From Clostridia bacterium (lineage in GTDB: Bacteria; Bacillota; Clostridia; Oscillospirales; CAG-272), in contig JAFNZX010000257.1 of the NCBI GenBank assembly GCA_017382615.1, positions 1 through 7,334 on the forward strand: 7,334 nt of DNA, given 5' to 3'. Made by a program: the position numbers and the translations under genes. Positions 1 through 6,042 of the stretch are shown here, piece by piece (the first letter of the stretch is position 1; each line of letters starts with the position of its first letter). The notes beneath the pieces were generated by a model. The model was not told the DNA's origin, ran no database searches, and saw nothing but the letters and a program-made list of their open reading frames with translations.

Positions 1-386
1 CGCTTGTCCTCTGCCTCCAGCATATCAAGCGATGCCTGCGCGGTGCACTGACGGATCTCGTTCAGGATATACGTCAAAGCAATCCTGCGCTCCTCGGACA
101 GTTGATTTTGCTCAGCATAGCGGTTTACCAAAGTTGAAACAGTGTCCAACCTGTTCATAAAAATGTCGGTCAGATCCTTACCCTTAAGCTTTTTGGGTAG
201 TTTCCCCTTTTTGCTGTACTTTTCCAGCTCCTTAGCAACGAACAGCTTCAGATCATCAATTGTACGCTGATCCAAGCTTTCCAGTGCCTTTTTGGTTTTG
301 AGATCGATCCTTCCGCTTTTGATTGCCTCGAACAAAAAATCCTTGCCTATATCAAGTACTTCGCAAAACGCCTCACAGCCGATGCC
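1..386 (-). repeat. Direct repeat, copy at the left edge
   Basis: This stretch matches 3908-4293 in the same orientation at a constant offset of 3907 bases. In the first 60 bases I count seven mismatches. It is the coding sequence of the shared N-terminal domain. The repeat is cut by the window edge and may be longer, so the full duplication unit cannot be measured here. Confidence 0.9.
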
Positions 387-467
387 ACTTAAAAAGTCCA
401 CGGCTATGCCGGTTAATTTCGATACAAGATCTGCCGTGTTAATCGCTTTTCCCACAAAATCGTTCAT
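1..467 (-). CDS. Tandem paralogue of the TIR-Sel1 protein, N-terminal part only (runs off the left edge)
   Basis: The first 155 codons are visible and the frame is still open at position 1. The ATG at 467-465 follows GGAGGGG (477-471), and a near-consensus promoter lies just upstream, so the start is well supported. From visible residue 28 onward it matches residues 32-159 of the neighbouring TIR-Sel1 protein with about 13 substitutions in 128 positions, all but a few conservative, and no gaps. The first ~27 residues are much less alike and are four residues shorter than the neighbour's. The visible part is a helical domain rich in Lys and Glu with a conserved GIGCEAFCEVLD segment. I do not recognise this domain outside the pair. 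The equivalents of the neighbour's zinc ribbon, TIR and Sel1 regions would lie beyond the window, so whether this copy keeps them cannot be seen. It appears to be an intact, separately transcribed duplicate rather than a fragment. Confidence 0.9.
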   Translation of the reverse strand, partial: MNDFVGKAINTADLVSKLTGIAVDFLSGIGCEAFCEVLDIGKDFLFEAIKSGRIDLKTKKALESLDQRTIDDLKLFVAKELEKYSKKGKLPKKLKGKDLTDIFMNRLDTVSTLVNRYAEQNQLSEERRIALTYILNEIRQCTAQASLDMLEAEDK

Positions 468-470
468 TTT

Positions 471-477
471 CCCCTCC
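471..477 (-). promoter_or_regulatory. Ribosome binding site of the left-edge paralogue
   Basis: GGAGGGG on the minus strand lies three bases before the ATG at 467. Its strength and position fix the start. The neighbouring paralogue at 4386 has the same GGAGGGG core and the same ATGAACGAT opening, so the initiation region was duplicated together with the gene. Confidence 0.85.
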
Positions 478-496
478 GGAGCCAATACTTGTTTCA

Positions 497-525
497 ATTA
501 TACCGCACACATCAACAAAAGTCAA
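497..525 (-). promoter_or_regulatory. Sigma-A type promoter of the left-edge paralogue
   Basis: On the minus strand, TTGACT (525-520) is followed by a 17-base spacer and TATAAT (502-497). This is one mismatch from the full consensus at optimal spacing. The expected transcription start near 490 gives a leader of about 23 bases containing the ribosome binding site. The promoter sits downstream of the terminator of the TIR-Sel1 gene, so the two paralogues are separate transcription units. Confidence 0.88.
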
Positions 526-549
526 CCGAAAACACGCCTTTTTTTCGCG

Positions 550-563
550 AATTTGAACAAATT
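550..563. other. Short inverted repeat upstream of the paralogue promoter, possible operator
   Basis: AATTTG-AA-CAAATT has two 6-base arms around a 2-base centre, about 25 bases upstream of the -35 element. It is A/T rich and lies in an A/T-rich intergenic stretch, so chance is a real possibility. No copy is seen upstream of the other paralogue at 4386, which argues against a shared operator. It is recorded as a weak candidate protein-binding site only. Confidence 0.2.
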
Positions 564-592
564 TTGCGCAACTCAAGTCCATAAGCTTGGGC

Positions 593-644
593 AAAAAAAT
601 CACACGAAAAGCCCGCATCGTATACGGACAATCCGTGTGATTTT
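593..644 (-). terminator. Rho-independent terminator after the TIR-Sel1 gene
   Basis: Positions 596-606 and 634-644 form a perfect 11-base-pair stem (AAAATCACACG with CGTGTGATTTT). The loop can form a smaller inner hairpin with CCGTA and TGCGG arms. On the minus strand the stem runs into seven T residues, four of them inside the stem. It starts about 35 bases after the TGA stop at 679 and ends before the next promoter, which isolates the two paralogues transcriptionally. Confidence 0.9.
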
Positions 645-678
645 ATGTAAATATATAGGCGCGATCGCCTGCATTACG

Positions 679-3600
679 TCATCTGATCTTAGCCAACAGA
701 TCCTTTGCGGATTGAGAGCCCTGATCGGCAGCGAGCTGCAAAAGTCTGATTGCTTCGGCATGATTCTTTTGCACACCCTTGCCGTACTCATAGCAATATC
801 CCAAATTGTATTGTGCAGACTTATAGCCTTGATCTGCGGCAAGCTTGTAGAGTCTGACGGCTTCGTAGGCGTTTTGCTCCACACCGTGACCGTAATAATA
901 GCAGTCGCCCAGATTGTTCTGCGCACGTGCATATGATTCGGCAGCCGCAGCTCTATACCATTTCACAGCCTCCGTATAGCTTTGGGTTACACCCGTTCCC
1001 TCTTCATAACAATATCCAAGGTTGCATCGAGCCGCATTATTCCCCTGCTCTGCCGATTTGCGATACCATTTTGTCGCCTCCGTCATGCTCTTACCAACGC
1101 CTAAGCCATTCTCATACAGATAGCCCAAGCCGCACTGTGCGTCGGCATTTCCCTGGTCTGCCGCAAGCTTGTACAGCCTTGCCGCCTCCTGATTATTTTG
1201 GGCGACGCCGCGACCGTTGCGGTAGCAATAACCCAAATTGTATTGTGCCAAGGCGTTACCGCTATCTGCAGCCGGTCGATAAAGTTTGACAGCCTCTGCG
1301 TAGCTTTGGCTGACACCTTCACCATAATAATAGCAATCACCCAATTTGTTTTGTGCTCCCGCGTGTCCTTGATCAGCAGCAAGGCGGAACCACTTGACCG
1401 CCTCGGGATGATTTTTGCTTACGCCCTTACCATATCGATAGCAATATCCCATATTATACTGGGCATCTGCATACCCTTGGTCTGCTGCAAGCTTATACCA
1501 TTTCATTGCCTCGGGATAGCTTTGGTTGACTCCGTTACCGAAATAATAGCAATCCCCTATCAGATTTTGTGCACGCGGATGCTTTTGATCCGCAGCCTTT
1601 CGATACCACTTGATTGCCTCAGTATGGCTCTTGGTTACGCCTCTGCCGTTTGCATAGCTGAGTCCCAGATTGGTTTGTGCGATCTTATCGCCTTGCTCTG
1701 CGGAAAGACGATACAGTCTGATTGCCTCGGACAAATTTTTGCCCACTCCAATGCCGTTTTCATACATATATCCCAAACCGCACTGTGCGTCTGCATCTCC
1801 ATTCTCGGCAGCGAGCTTGTACCATTTTGCCGCCTCTTTATCGCTCTTGGTAACACCGTATCCGTTGCGATAGCAATATCCTAAGCTATATTGTGCGGCT
1901 GCATGTCCCTGCTCCGCTGCAAGCTTGTAACATCTGATCGCGTCGCTATACTTCTTTTCGTAGAAATAGGATTCGCCCTCATCGTACCATTCTGCTGCCC
2001 TTGCAGCTCCGGTTGCGGGCGGATCTGCCGGCGGCTCATCCATAGGATTCTGCTGTTGTGCGGGCTGCTGTTGCGCACCTTGCAGCTTTTTCTGCAACTG
2101 TGCAAACAGATCTGCAGAAGCTTGCCAACCGCCCAAGGTCTGGGCATCAGTTTGCGGTGCGGGTGCAGGCTGGGGAGCAGGCTGGGGCGCGGGAGTATCT
2201 GTTTGCTGCGTTTGAGAAGCAGCCTGAAGCTTCTTTCTCAGCTGTGCAAACAAGTCGTCCGCAGCACCACTTTGCGCATCCGTTGTGGCGGATGCGGGAG
2301 CTTGTACCGCAGGTGCTGCAGGTGTCGGTGCTTGCGCTGCAGGCTTGGATTCCGCAGGCTTGGGGGCTGCAGGCTTGGGCGTTTGAGGCGGTTGTACTGC
2401 CGGAGCAGTTGTCACTGCCGCTTCTGCCGCGGGAGCATTCTTGCTCTCCATATACAACTGATACTCCGGGTTATCCTCCGGCTTCAAGCCGTCATCCTTA
2501 AGACATCTGTTTGCAAGGTTGATTTCTTGCTGTGTAATCTTTTTAAGATCCGTAAAATTCTTGGACTTAATACGCAAAGCCAGCCATCTCAGCTCGCCGT
2601 TGCTGGGTGTTGCCTTAAGCAGCGGGCGAAGACGTTCCTCGGCTTCCGACGTATCGTCGGGATCCAGGTCCAGCAGCACGCGGACGTCGCGGATCTGTCG
2701 GTTTTGTGATGCTCCCTGAACGGGCGCCGGTGCCGCAGCAGGCTTATCCAGCAGCGCCTCAAGTGCACCGTCTATATCCGTATAAACGGTTATGCGTTGC
2801 TCGTCCCATTCGCGTGGGCGAATGTACGACCATTCGTCCTCCGAGGGAATCAACGCAACCAGCGAATCTCTGCCGCGCACGCCTATGTGCTTAAGATACA
2901 GCCATCTGCGCCATTCGCACTGCACCCATACGCTTTCAAGGTACTCGCGACGGGTGCCAATGACCAAAATTTTCTTGCTGCGCAGCATTGCAGACCAGAT
3001 TTGCTCATCGTATGCAATCCCCTGCGCCTGCGTAATCTGGCTGCAGAATACACGCAAGCCGCGACTTGTCAGCTCACGGTAAATTCTTTGGGCATACTGC
3101 TCAAAGTCCATGGTCTTCATACCAACGTCCACAACCTGATTGTTCTCGGTTGCAAGACCAATCTTTACGCAAATAAAAACGTCATATTCGGACTTTTTGC
3201 TCAGATCGTTCTTAACCGTTGCAATCGCCTTGTCAATCTCCCTTTGCCTTGCCTCGTACACCGTTCTTTGCTCGGGACGTTTCTTAAGCAATTCCATAAT
3301 CTTTTTGTAATAGGGGTGATCGCAAAAACGACTCTTGGACGCCTGGTCCATGGGATAGCAGAACGTGGGCTTGGATACGCTTTCGTTATAGCCTCTGAGA
3401 TAAACGATACCGAATTCCGCCTGCAAATAACACCACAAAGCATCCACGGAATCGGGATAATCCTTCAGAATAGAGCGGCAGGTATTCATAGCATCGGAAA
3501 ATTCGTAATTGCTGATGCGATCCTGCGCGATGCTCAATCGGCTTTTTAATTCATTGTTGCGCGTGGAGCTTTCAATTCTGCCGTTGATCATTTCCACGGC

Positions 3601-4386
3601 ATTGAGTGTCTGCATACCCAGCTCGTACAATTCACCAAGACGCGTATTCACCTGCACAAGCTCGCCCTTGAATGCTTGCTTCATTTCCTTGAGCATGTCG
3701 GGCTGCGCATTTTTCTCATATTGGACGGTCATGCCGCAGTTTTTGCATCTTGCTACGTTATTGTGATCATCATACATCAAGTTGGGGCTGGCGCAGTACG
3801 TACAATTGGTCGGGCGGCAAAAGAGTGCCCCTGCAAGCTGAGGTGCAAAATCCTCATGATAATCCTCAAACGTGTTACGCACAATCTGCGAGATGACCAG
3901 CACAAGACGCTTGTCCTCGTTTTCCAGCATATCCAGCGACGCCTGCGCGGTGCACTGACGAATCTCGTTGAGTATGTATTTGAGTGCGATCTTACGCTCC
4001 TCGGACAGCTTATTCTGCTCAGCATACCGATTCACCAAGGATGAAACGGTTTCCAATCTGTTCATGAAAAGGTCGGTCAGATCCTTACCCTTAAGCTTTT
4101 TGGGCATTTTTCCCTTCTTACCGTACTTTTCCAGCTCCTTGCTCACGAACAGCTTCAGGTCATCAATTGTACGCTGGTCTAAGTTTTCCAGTGCTTTTTT
4201 GGTTTTAAGATCAATCTTTCCGCTCTTAATAGCCTCAAACAAGAAATCCTTACCAACGTCCAACACCTCGCAGAAGGCTTCACAGCCAATACCCATCATA
4301 AAATCAAAGGCTACGCCGGACAATTTTGCAGCCAATTCTGCCGCGCCCAATGCAACATTAGCAACCGTACCCTTAATATCGTTCAT
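679..4386 (-). CDS. Zinc ribbon-TIR-Sel1 repeat protein, 1235 residues
   Basis: A large multidomain protein, probably a cytoplasmic TIR effector. Residues 1-188 are a helical domain shared with the left-edge paralogue. A zinc ribbon follows (C195, C198, C214, C217), then a coiled-coil-like helical stretch (about 231-290) and a TPR-like hairpin (about 285-330). The TIR domain spans about 399-547: it opens YDVFIC and contains the WVQCE segment whose E491 aligns with the catalytic glutamate of NAD-cleaving TIRs. Ribbon, TPR-like hairpin and TIR in this order match a family common in Clostridia; the long N-terminal domain and Sel1 tail are additions. A small helical segment (about 565-650) and a Pro/Ala/Gln-rich linker (650-796) lead to eleven exact 36-residue Sel1 repeats (828-1223). 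No signal peptide or membrane helix is seen. The ATG at 4386 is chosen over a longer frame from 4572 because promoter and ribosome binding site lie between them. NADase activity is inferred. Confidence 0.93.
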   Translation of the reverse strand: MNDIKGTVANVALGAAELAAKLSGVAFDFMMGIGCEAFCEVLDVGKDFLFEAIKSGKIDLKTKKALENLDQRTIDDLKLFVSKELEKYGKKGKMPKKLKGKDLTDLFMNRLETVSSLVNRYAEQNKLSEERKIALKYILNEIRQCTAQASLDMLENEDKRLVLVISQIVRNTFEDYHEDFAPQLAGALFCRPTNCTYCASPNLMYDDHNNVARCKNCGMTVQYEKNAQPDMLKEMKQAFKGELVQVNTRLGELYELGMQTLNAVEMINGRIESSTRNNELKSRLSIAQDRISNYEFSDAMNTCRSILKDYPDSVDALWCYLQAEFGIVYLRGYNESVSKPTFCYPMDQASKSRFCDHPYYKKIMELLKKRPEQRTVYEARQREIDKAIATVKNDLSKKSEYDVFICVKIGLATENNQVVDVGMKTMDFEQYAQRIYRELTSRGLRVFCSQITQAQGIAYDEQIWSAMLRSKKILVIGTRREYLESVWVQCEWRRWLYLKHIGVRGRDSLVALIPSEDEWSYIRPREWDEQRITVYTDIDGALEALLDKPAAAPAPVQGASQNRQIRDVRVLLDLDPDDTSEAEERLRPLLKATPSNGELRWLALRIKSKNFTDLKKITQQEINLANRCLKDDGLKPEDNPEYQLYMESKNAPAAEAAVTTAPAVQPPQTPKPAAPKPAESKPAAQAPTPAAPAVQAPASATTDAQSGAADDLFAQLRKKLQAASQTQQTDTPAPQPAPQPAPAPQTDAQTLGGWQASADLFAQLQKKLQGAQQQPAQQQNPMDEPPADPPATGAARAAEWYDEGESYFYEKKYSDAIRCYKLAAEQGHAAAQYSLGYCYRNGYGVTKSDKEAAKWYKLAAENGDADAQCGLGYMYENGIGVGKNLSEAIRLYRLSAEQGDKIAQTNLGLSYANGRGVTKSHTEAIKWYRKAADQKHPRAQNLIGDCYYFGNGVNQSYPEAMKWYKLAADQGYADAQYNMGYCYRYGKGVSKNHPEAVKWFRLAADQGHAGAQNKLGDCYYYGEGVSQSYAEAVKLYRPAADSGNALAQYNLGYCYRNGRGVAQNNQEAARLYKLAADQGNADAQCGLGYLYENGLGVGKSMTEATKWYRKSAEQGNNAARCNLGYCYEEGTGVTQSYTEAVKWYRAAAAESYARAQNNLGDCYYYGHGVEQNAYEAVRLYKLAADQGYKSAQYNLGYCYEYGKGVQKNHAEAIRLLQLAADQGSQSAKDLLAKIR
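718..1905 (-). repeat. Eleven tandem Sel1 repeats (108-bp period) in the TIR protein
   Basis: Residues 828-1223 divide exactly into eleven 36-residue units with no insertion or deletion. Each follows the pattern AQ-x2-LG-x2-Y-x2-G-x-GV, then EA-x3-Y-x2-AA-x2-G. A degenerate helical unit precedes them (about 798-827) and the first 12 residues of a twelfth unit end the protein. Units 1-5 resemble units 7-11 in order, for example YRNG in 1 and 7, CGLGY with YENG in 2 and 8, and GDCYY in 4 and 10. This suggests duplication of a six-unit block. Sel1 repeats form right-handed alpha solenoids that act as protein-interaction scaffolds, so this region most likely binds a partner or activating ligand. 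Confidence 0.95.
3908..4293 (-). repeat. Direct repeat, copy inside the TIR-Sel1 gene
   Basis: This is the partner of the repeat at 1-386. Similarity falls off abruptly towards the start codon, where the two genes differ in length by four codons and in most residues. The start codons are 3919 bases apart. Confidence 0.9.
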
Positions 4387-4391
4387 TATCG

Positions 4392-4398
4392 CCCCTCC
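4392..4398 (-). promoter_or_regulatory. Ribosome binding site that decides the TIR-Sel1 start
   Basis: GGAGGGG on the minus strand lies five bases before the ATG at 4386. The open frame continues upstream to 4572, but that extension crosses the promoter and the preceding terminator, so it cannot be translated from this promoter. The ATG at 4386 is therefore the start. Confidence 0.92.
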
Positions 4399-4417
4399 AA
4401 TGGTTATACTTATATCT

Positions 4418-4446
4418 ATTATACTGCTCACGAGAAAAATTGTCAA
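4418..4446 (-). promoter_or_regulatory. Consensus sigma-A promoter of the TIR-Sel1 gene
   Basis: TTGACA (4446-4441), a 17-base spacer and TATAAT (4423-4418) on the minus strand match the sigma-A consensus at every position with optimal spacing. The start of transcription is expected near 4411, giving a leader of about 25 bases. Such a promoter predicts strong basal expression unless a repressor or post-translational control intervenes. Confidence 0.93.
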
Positions 4447-4482
4447 GCACAATTCCCCTTTTTTCAGATAAGAATGCGTGTA

Positions 4483-4534
4483 TAAAACAACAAAAGACAT
4501 ATCCGACGCGCTGCGCAAGCAACACACGGATATG
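4483..4534 (-). terminator. Rho-independent terminator closing the AAA+/HTH operon
   Basis: CATATCCG (4498-4505) pairs perfectly with CGGATATG (4527-4534), and the loop contains a further GC-rich self-complementary stretch around TGCGCA. On the minus strand the stem is followed by a T-rich run (TCTTTTGTTGTTTT). It begins about ten bases after the TAA stop at 4545. It separates the four-gene operon from the TIR-Sel1 promoter 37 bases further on. Confidence 0.82.
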
Positions 4535-4544
4535 CCCGTTTGCA

Positions 4545-5117
4545 TTATGTACAAGGTCTGAAGCAAAAGCAATCCAAGCCGTTTTTGATATCGCTGAACT
4601 GGGACAGAATGCGATATATATACTCAACATCGTAGATGCCTTTTTTGATGAAATACATGATCGCAGCGTCCAGCTCCAGACTATAATTCAAGGCAAAGCC
4701 TGCAGAATATAACAGCTCCTGCACTTCCTGCTCGTCAAGCCGCAGTCCTAAGGCAATTGCAAACACGTTTCCCCTTTCCACGTCGATCTGCTGACCTCCC
4801 GTAATTCTGTTCCAGGTAGGTCTGCTCATATGGATGGACTCGTATACCTGCTTTGCGCTGATCTTAGCGCAGCCGAATTTTTGCTGTATGCGGGCAGAGT
4901 CCGTCATAAACCTCTGCACGGCATCCCCCAGGGAGCGCGACACGGTCATGGGCACGGGCAGGATTTTTTTGTCGTACGAGGACACCGACACCATAACTGT
5001 ATTCCACAACGCAACGGCGTCGGGATCGGTCACGTGATCGGGAACGTGCGCAGGCTTGGAGCTCGTAATTCCCATATAGCGTTTTGCTTCATACGGATCA
5101 AATATTTCCTGATGCAT
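4545..5117 (-). CDS. Helix-turn-helix protein with conserved C-terminal helical tail, 190 residues
   Basis: Residues 1-85 are a poorly characterised, partly helical region. Residues about 86-140 look like an XRE-type helix-turn-helix (KISAKQVYESI, then SRPTWNRITGG as the turn and likely recognition helix, then an LALGL-like third helix). They are followed by an AGFALN segment and a tail with D150, YFIKKGIYD and a final helical piece. I know this HTH-plus-tail combination from Firmicutes proteins, where it stands alone or follows other domains such as macro domains; its biochemical role is not established. The ATG at 5117 is chosen because GGAGGG lies four bases upstream; a TTG at 5129 in the same frame would overlap that site. 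The gene follows its upstream neighbour by 16 bases and is last in the operon. It may be a regulator of the locus, but the HTH could instead mediate protein contacts. Confidence 0.85.
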   Translation of the reverse strand: MHQEIFDPYEAKRYMGITSSKPAHVPDHVTDPDAVALWNTVMVSVSSYDKKILPVPMTVSRSLGDAVQRFMTDSARIQQKFGCAKISAKQVYESIHMSRPTWNRITGGQQIDVERGNVFAIALGLRLDEQEVQELLYSAGFALNYSLELDAAIMYFIKKGIYDVEYIYRILSQFSDIKNGLDCFCFRPCT

Positions 5118-5121
5118 GATA

Positions 5122-5127
5122 CCCTCC
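5122..5127 (-). promoter_or_regulatory. Ribosome binding site that decides the HTH gene start
   Basis: GGAGGG on the minus strand is followed by TATC and the ATG at 5117. The in-frame TTG at 5129 precedes this site, so it is rejected as a start. Confidence 0.85.
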
Positions 5128-5133
5128 AAGCAG

Positions 5134-5646
5134 TTATGATTTTTTACTGATATGCTGAATAACGAATGACTTGAAGGTCAAAGCGTGATTTTGCGTCATA
5201 CTTCTGAGCTTTTCATTGTTTTGCTCAGTCTGCTGCAGCAGCTTGGCTCTGAAGGCTTCCGCATCCATATCGTCCGTAATCAGCTCCTCGATCAAGGGAT
5301 TGATATAGTTCTGCGCCAAATACGGCAAAAAGCCGACCATCTCAAATCCCTCCTCCTCTTCTGCGTAAAGGTAGTACACGTCCCCTATTTTCCTAAACGG
5401 CAATCCCTTAGCATCCAAAGAGAGCCAATTTTTGTTTTGACGCTCGACGTTCAGGATGCCGTACGCTCTGAAATTCTTTGCGCCGACTCCCCATCTGACC
5501 TGCATTTCACCAACCTTGAGCACCCAATACAGCCCGCCTGATTGATCAAAACGGTAATCGGGGATGTCATTTTTCGCTTCCTTAAAAGGATGCTCACTAT
5601 ACGCCGCAACAAAGGGCTTACCAAAGCTGAGTTGTGCTTTTTTCAT
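5134..5646 (-). CDS. Uncharacterised 170-residue protein of the AAA+/HTH operon
   Basis: I do not recognise a family. About residues 38-108 are rich in aromatic and branched residues in an alternating pattern (LYWVLKVG, MQVRWGVG, VYYLYAEEEE), suggesting a small beta-sheet domain. About residues 108-168 are charged and probably helical. There is no signal peptide, membrane segment or conserved cysteine/histidine set, so a cytoplasmic binding or adaptor protein fits better than an enzyme. The ATG at 5646 is preceded by GAGGGG at 5660-5655, which overlaps the stop codon of the preceding gene. The next gene begins 16 bases after the stop. This packing indicates co-expression with the AAA+ ATPase and the HTH protein, and possibly a complex with them; that part is inference. 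Confidence 0.82.
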   Translation of the reverse strand: MKKAQLSFGKPFVAAYSEHPFKEAKNDIPDYRFDQSGGLYWVLKVGEMQVRWGVGAKNFRAYGILNVERQNKNWLSLDAKGLPFRKIGDVYYLYAEEEEGFEMVGFLPYLAQNYINPLIEELITDDMDAEAFRAKLLQQTEQNNEKLRSMTQNHALTFKSFVIQHISKKS

Positions 5647-5658
5647 GCTAAAATCCCC

Positions 5659-6042
5659 TCAATTCACATTTTTTCCCGTTTCGTCGATCAATTGGCGCAA
5701 TGCAATAATATCAGGCAGGATCTTGGAATCAATATACGTATAAAAATACTTCATTTTTTTCACCGTATCGGCAATTTCATCCAGCTGCGCAAGCACACGG
5801 CGGTAGAACTCCGCTTCAGCCGCCTTATCTCTCATGCCAAGCATCATGCCAAGCTCTTTCCTACACCACGACAGCTCGTCAATGCAGCTGCGTACGCCAG
5901 GTCCGACGCTCGCTTCCATATTTCCTAAAGATCCGGCAACCTTGTCCAGCTGCGCGATAATCTCGCTGATCTTTTTTTGCGCGCTGTTCTTGTCAGCGCC
6001 CGCGCTGTTTTTGCCTTTACCGAATAAGCCGAGAAATGCCAT
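5659..6042 (-). CDS. Small helical protein translationally coupled to the AAA+ ATPase, 127 residues
   Basis: I do not recognise a family. The protein opens with a short hydrophobic, glycine-containing segment and a basic patch (MAFLGLFGKGK). Two predicted helical stretches follow (about 20-42 and 50-120) with leucine and isoleucine spacing suggestive of a helical bundle or coiled coil. It has two cysteines (C53, C60) and no obvious catalytic motif. The ATG at 6042 shares its A with the TGA stop of the ATPase (TGATG), and GAGGGAG lies seven bases upstream inside the ATPase gene. A GTG one codon earlier is a less likely start. The coupling suggests fixed stoichiometry with the ATPase, so a partner or substrate adaptor is plausible. 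The N-terminus might associate with a membrane surface, but it is too short to be a transmembrane helix. Confidence 0.83.
   Translation of the reverse strand: MAFLGLFGKGKNSAGADKNSAQKKISEIIAQLDKVAGSLGNMEASVGPGVRSCIDELSWCRKELGMMLGMRDKAAEAEFYRRVLAQLDEIADTVKKMKYFYTYIDSKILPDIIALRQLIDETGKNVN

Noticed and set aside
661..668. GCGATCGC palindrome after the TIR-Sel1 stop
   Set aside because: It is identical to the cyanobacterial HIP1 octamer but occurs singly here, and nothing else suggests cyanobacteria. It is most likely chance.
292..936. Plus-strand open frame across the left paralogue, intergenic region and Sel1 end
   Set aside because: It crosses a promoter, a terminator and two genes on the other strand and shows no coding signature.
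1198..1884. Long open frame on the plus strand opposite the Sel1 repeats
   Set aside because: It is the antisense of a codon-periodic 108-bp repeat, which keeps stop codons out of other frames. The translation is low in complexity, no ribosome binding site was seen, and the minus-strand protein is a clear Sel1 array.
1891..2709. Plus-strand frame rich in Cys, Arg and Leu opposite the linker
   Set aside because: It is the antisense shadow of the Pro/Ala/Gln-rich linker; the composition follows directly from the complementary codons.
2797..3549. Plus-strand frame of about 250 codons opposite the TIR domain
   Set aside because: The minus strand carries a recognisable TIR domain in frame with flanking domains; the plus-strand translation has no family resemblance or initiation site.
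4387..4572. N-terminal extension of the TIR-Sel1 frame up to 4572
   Set aside because: It would run through the preceding terminator, the consensus promoter and the ribosome binding site. The paralogue also starts at the equivalent MND.
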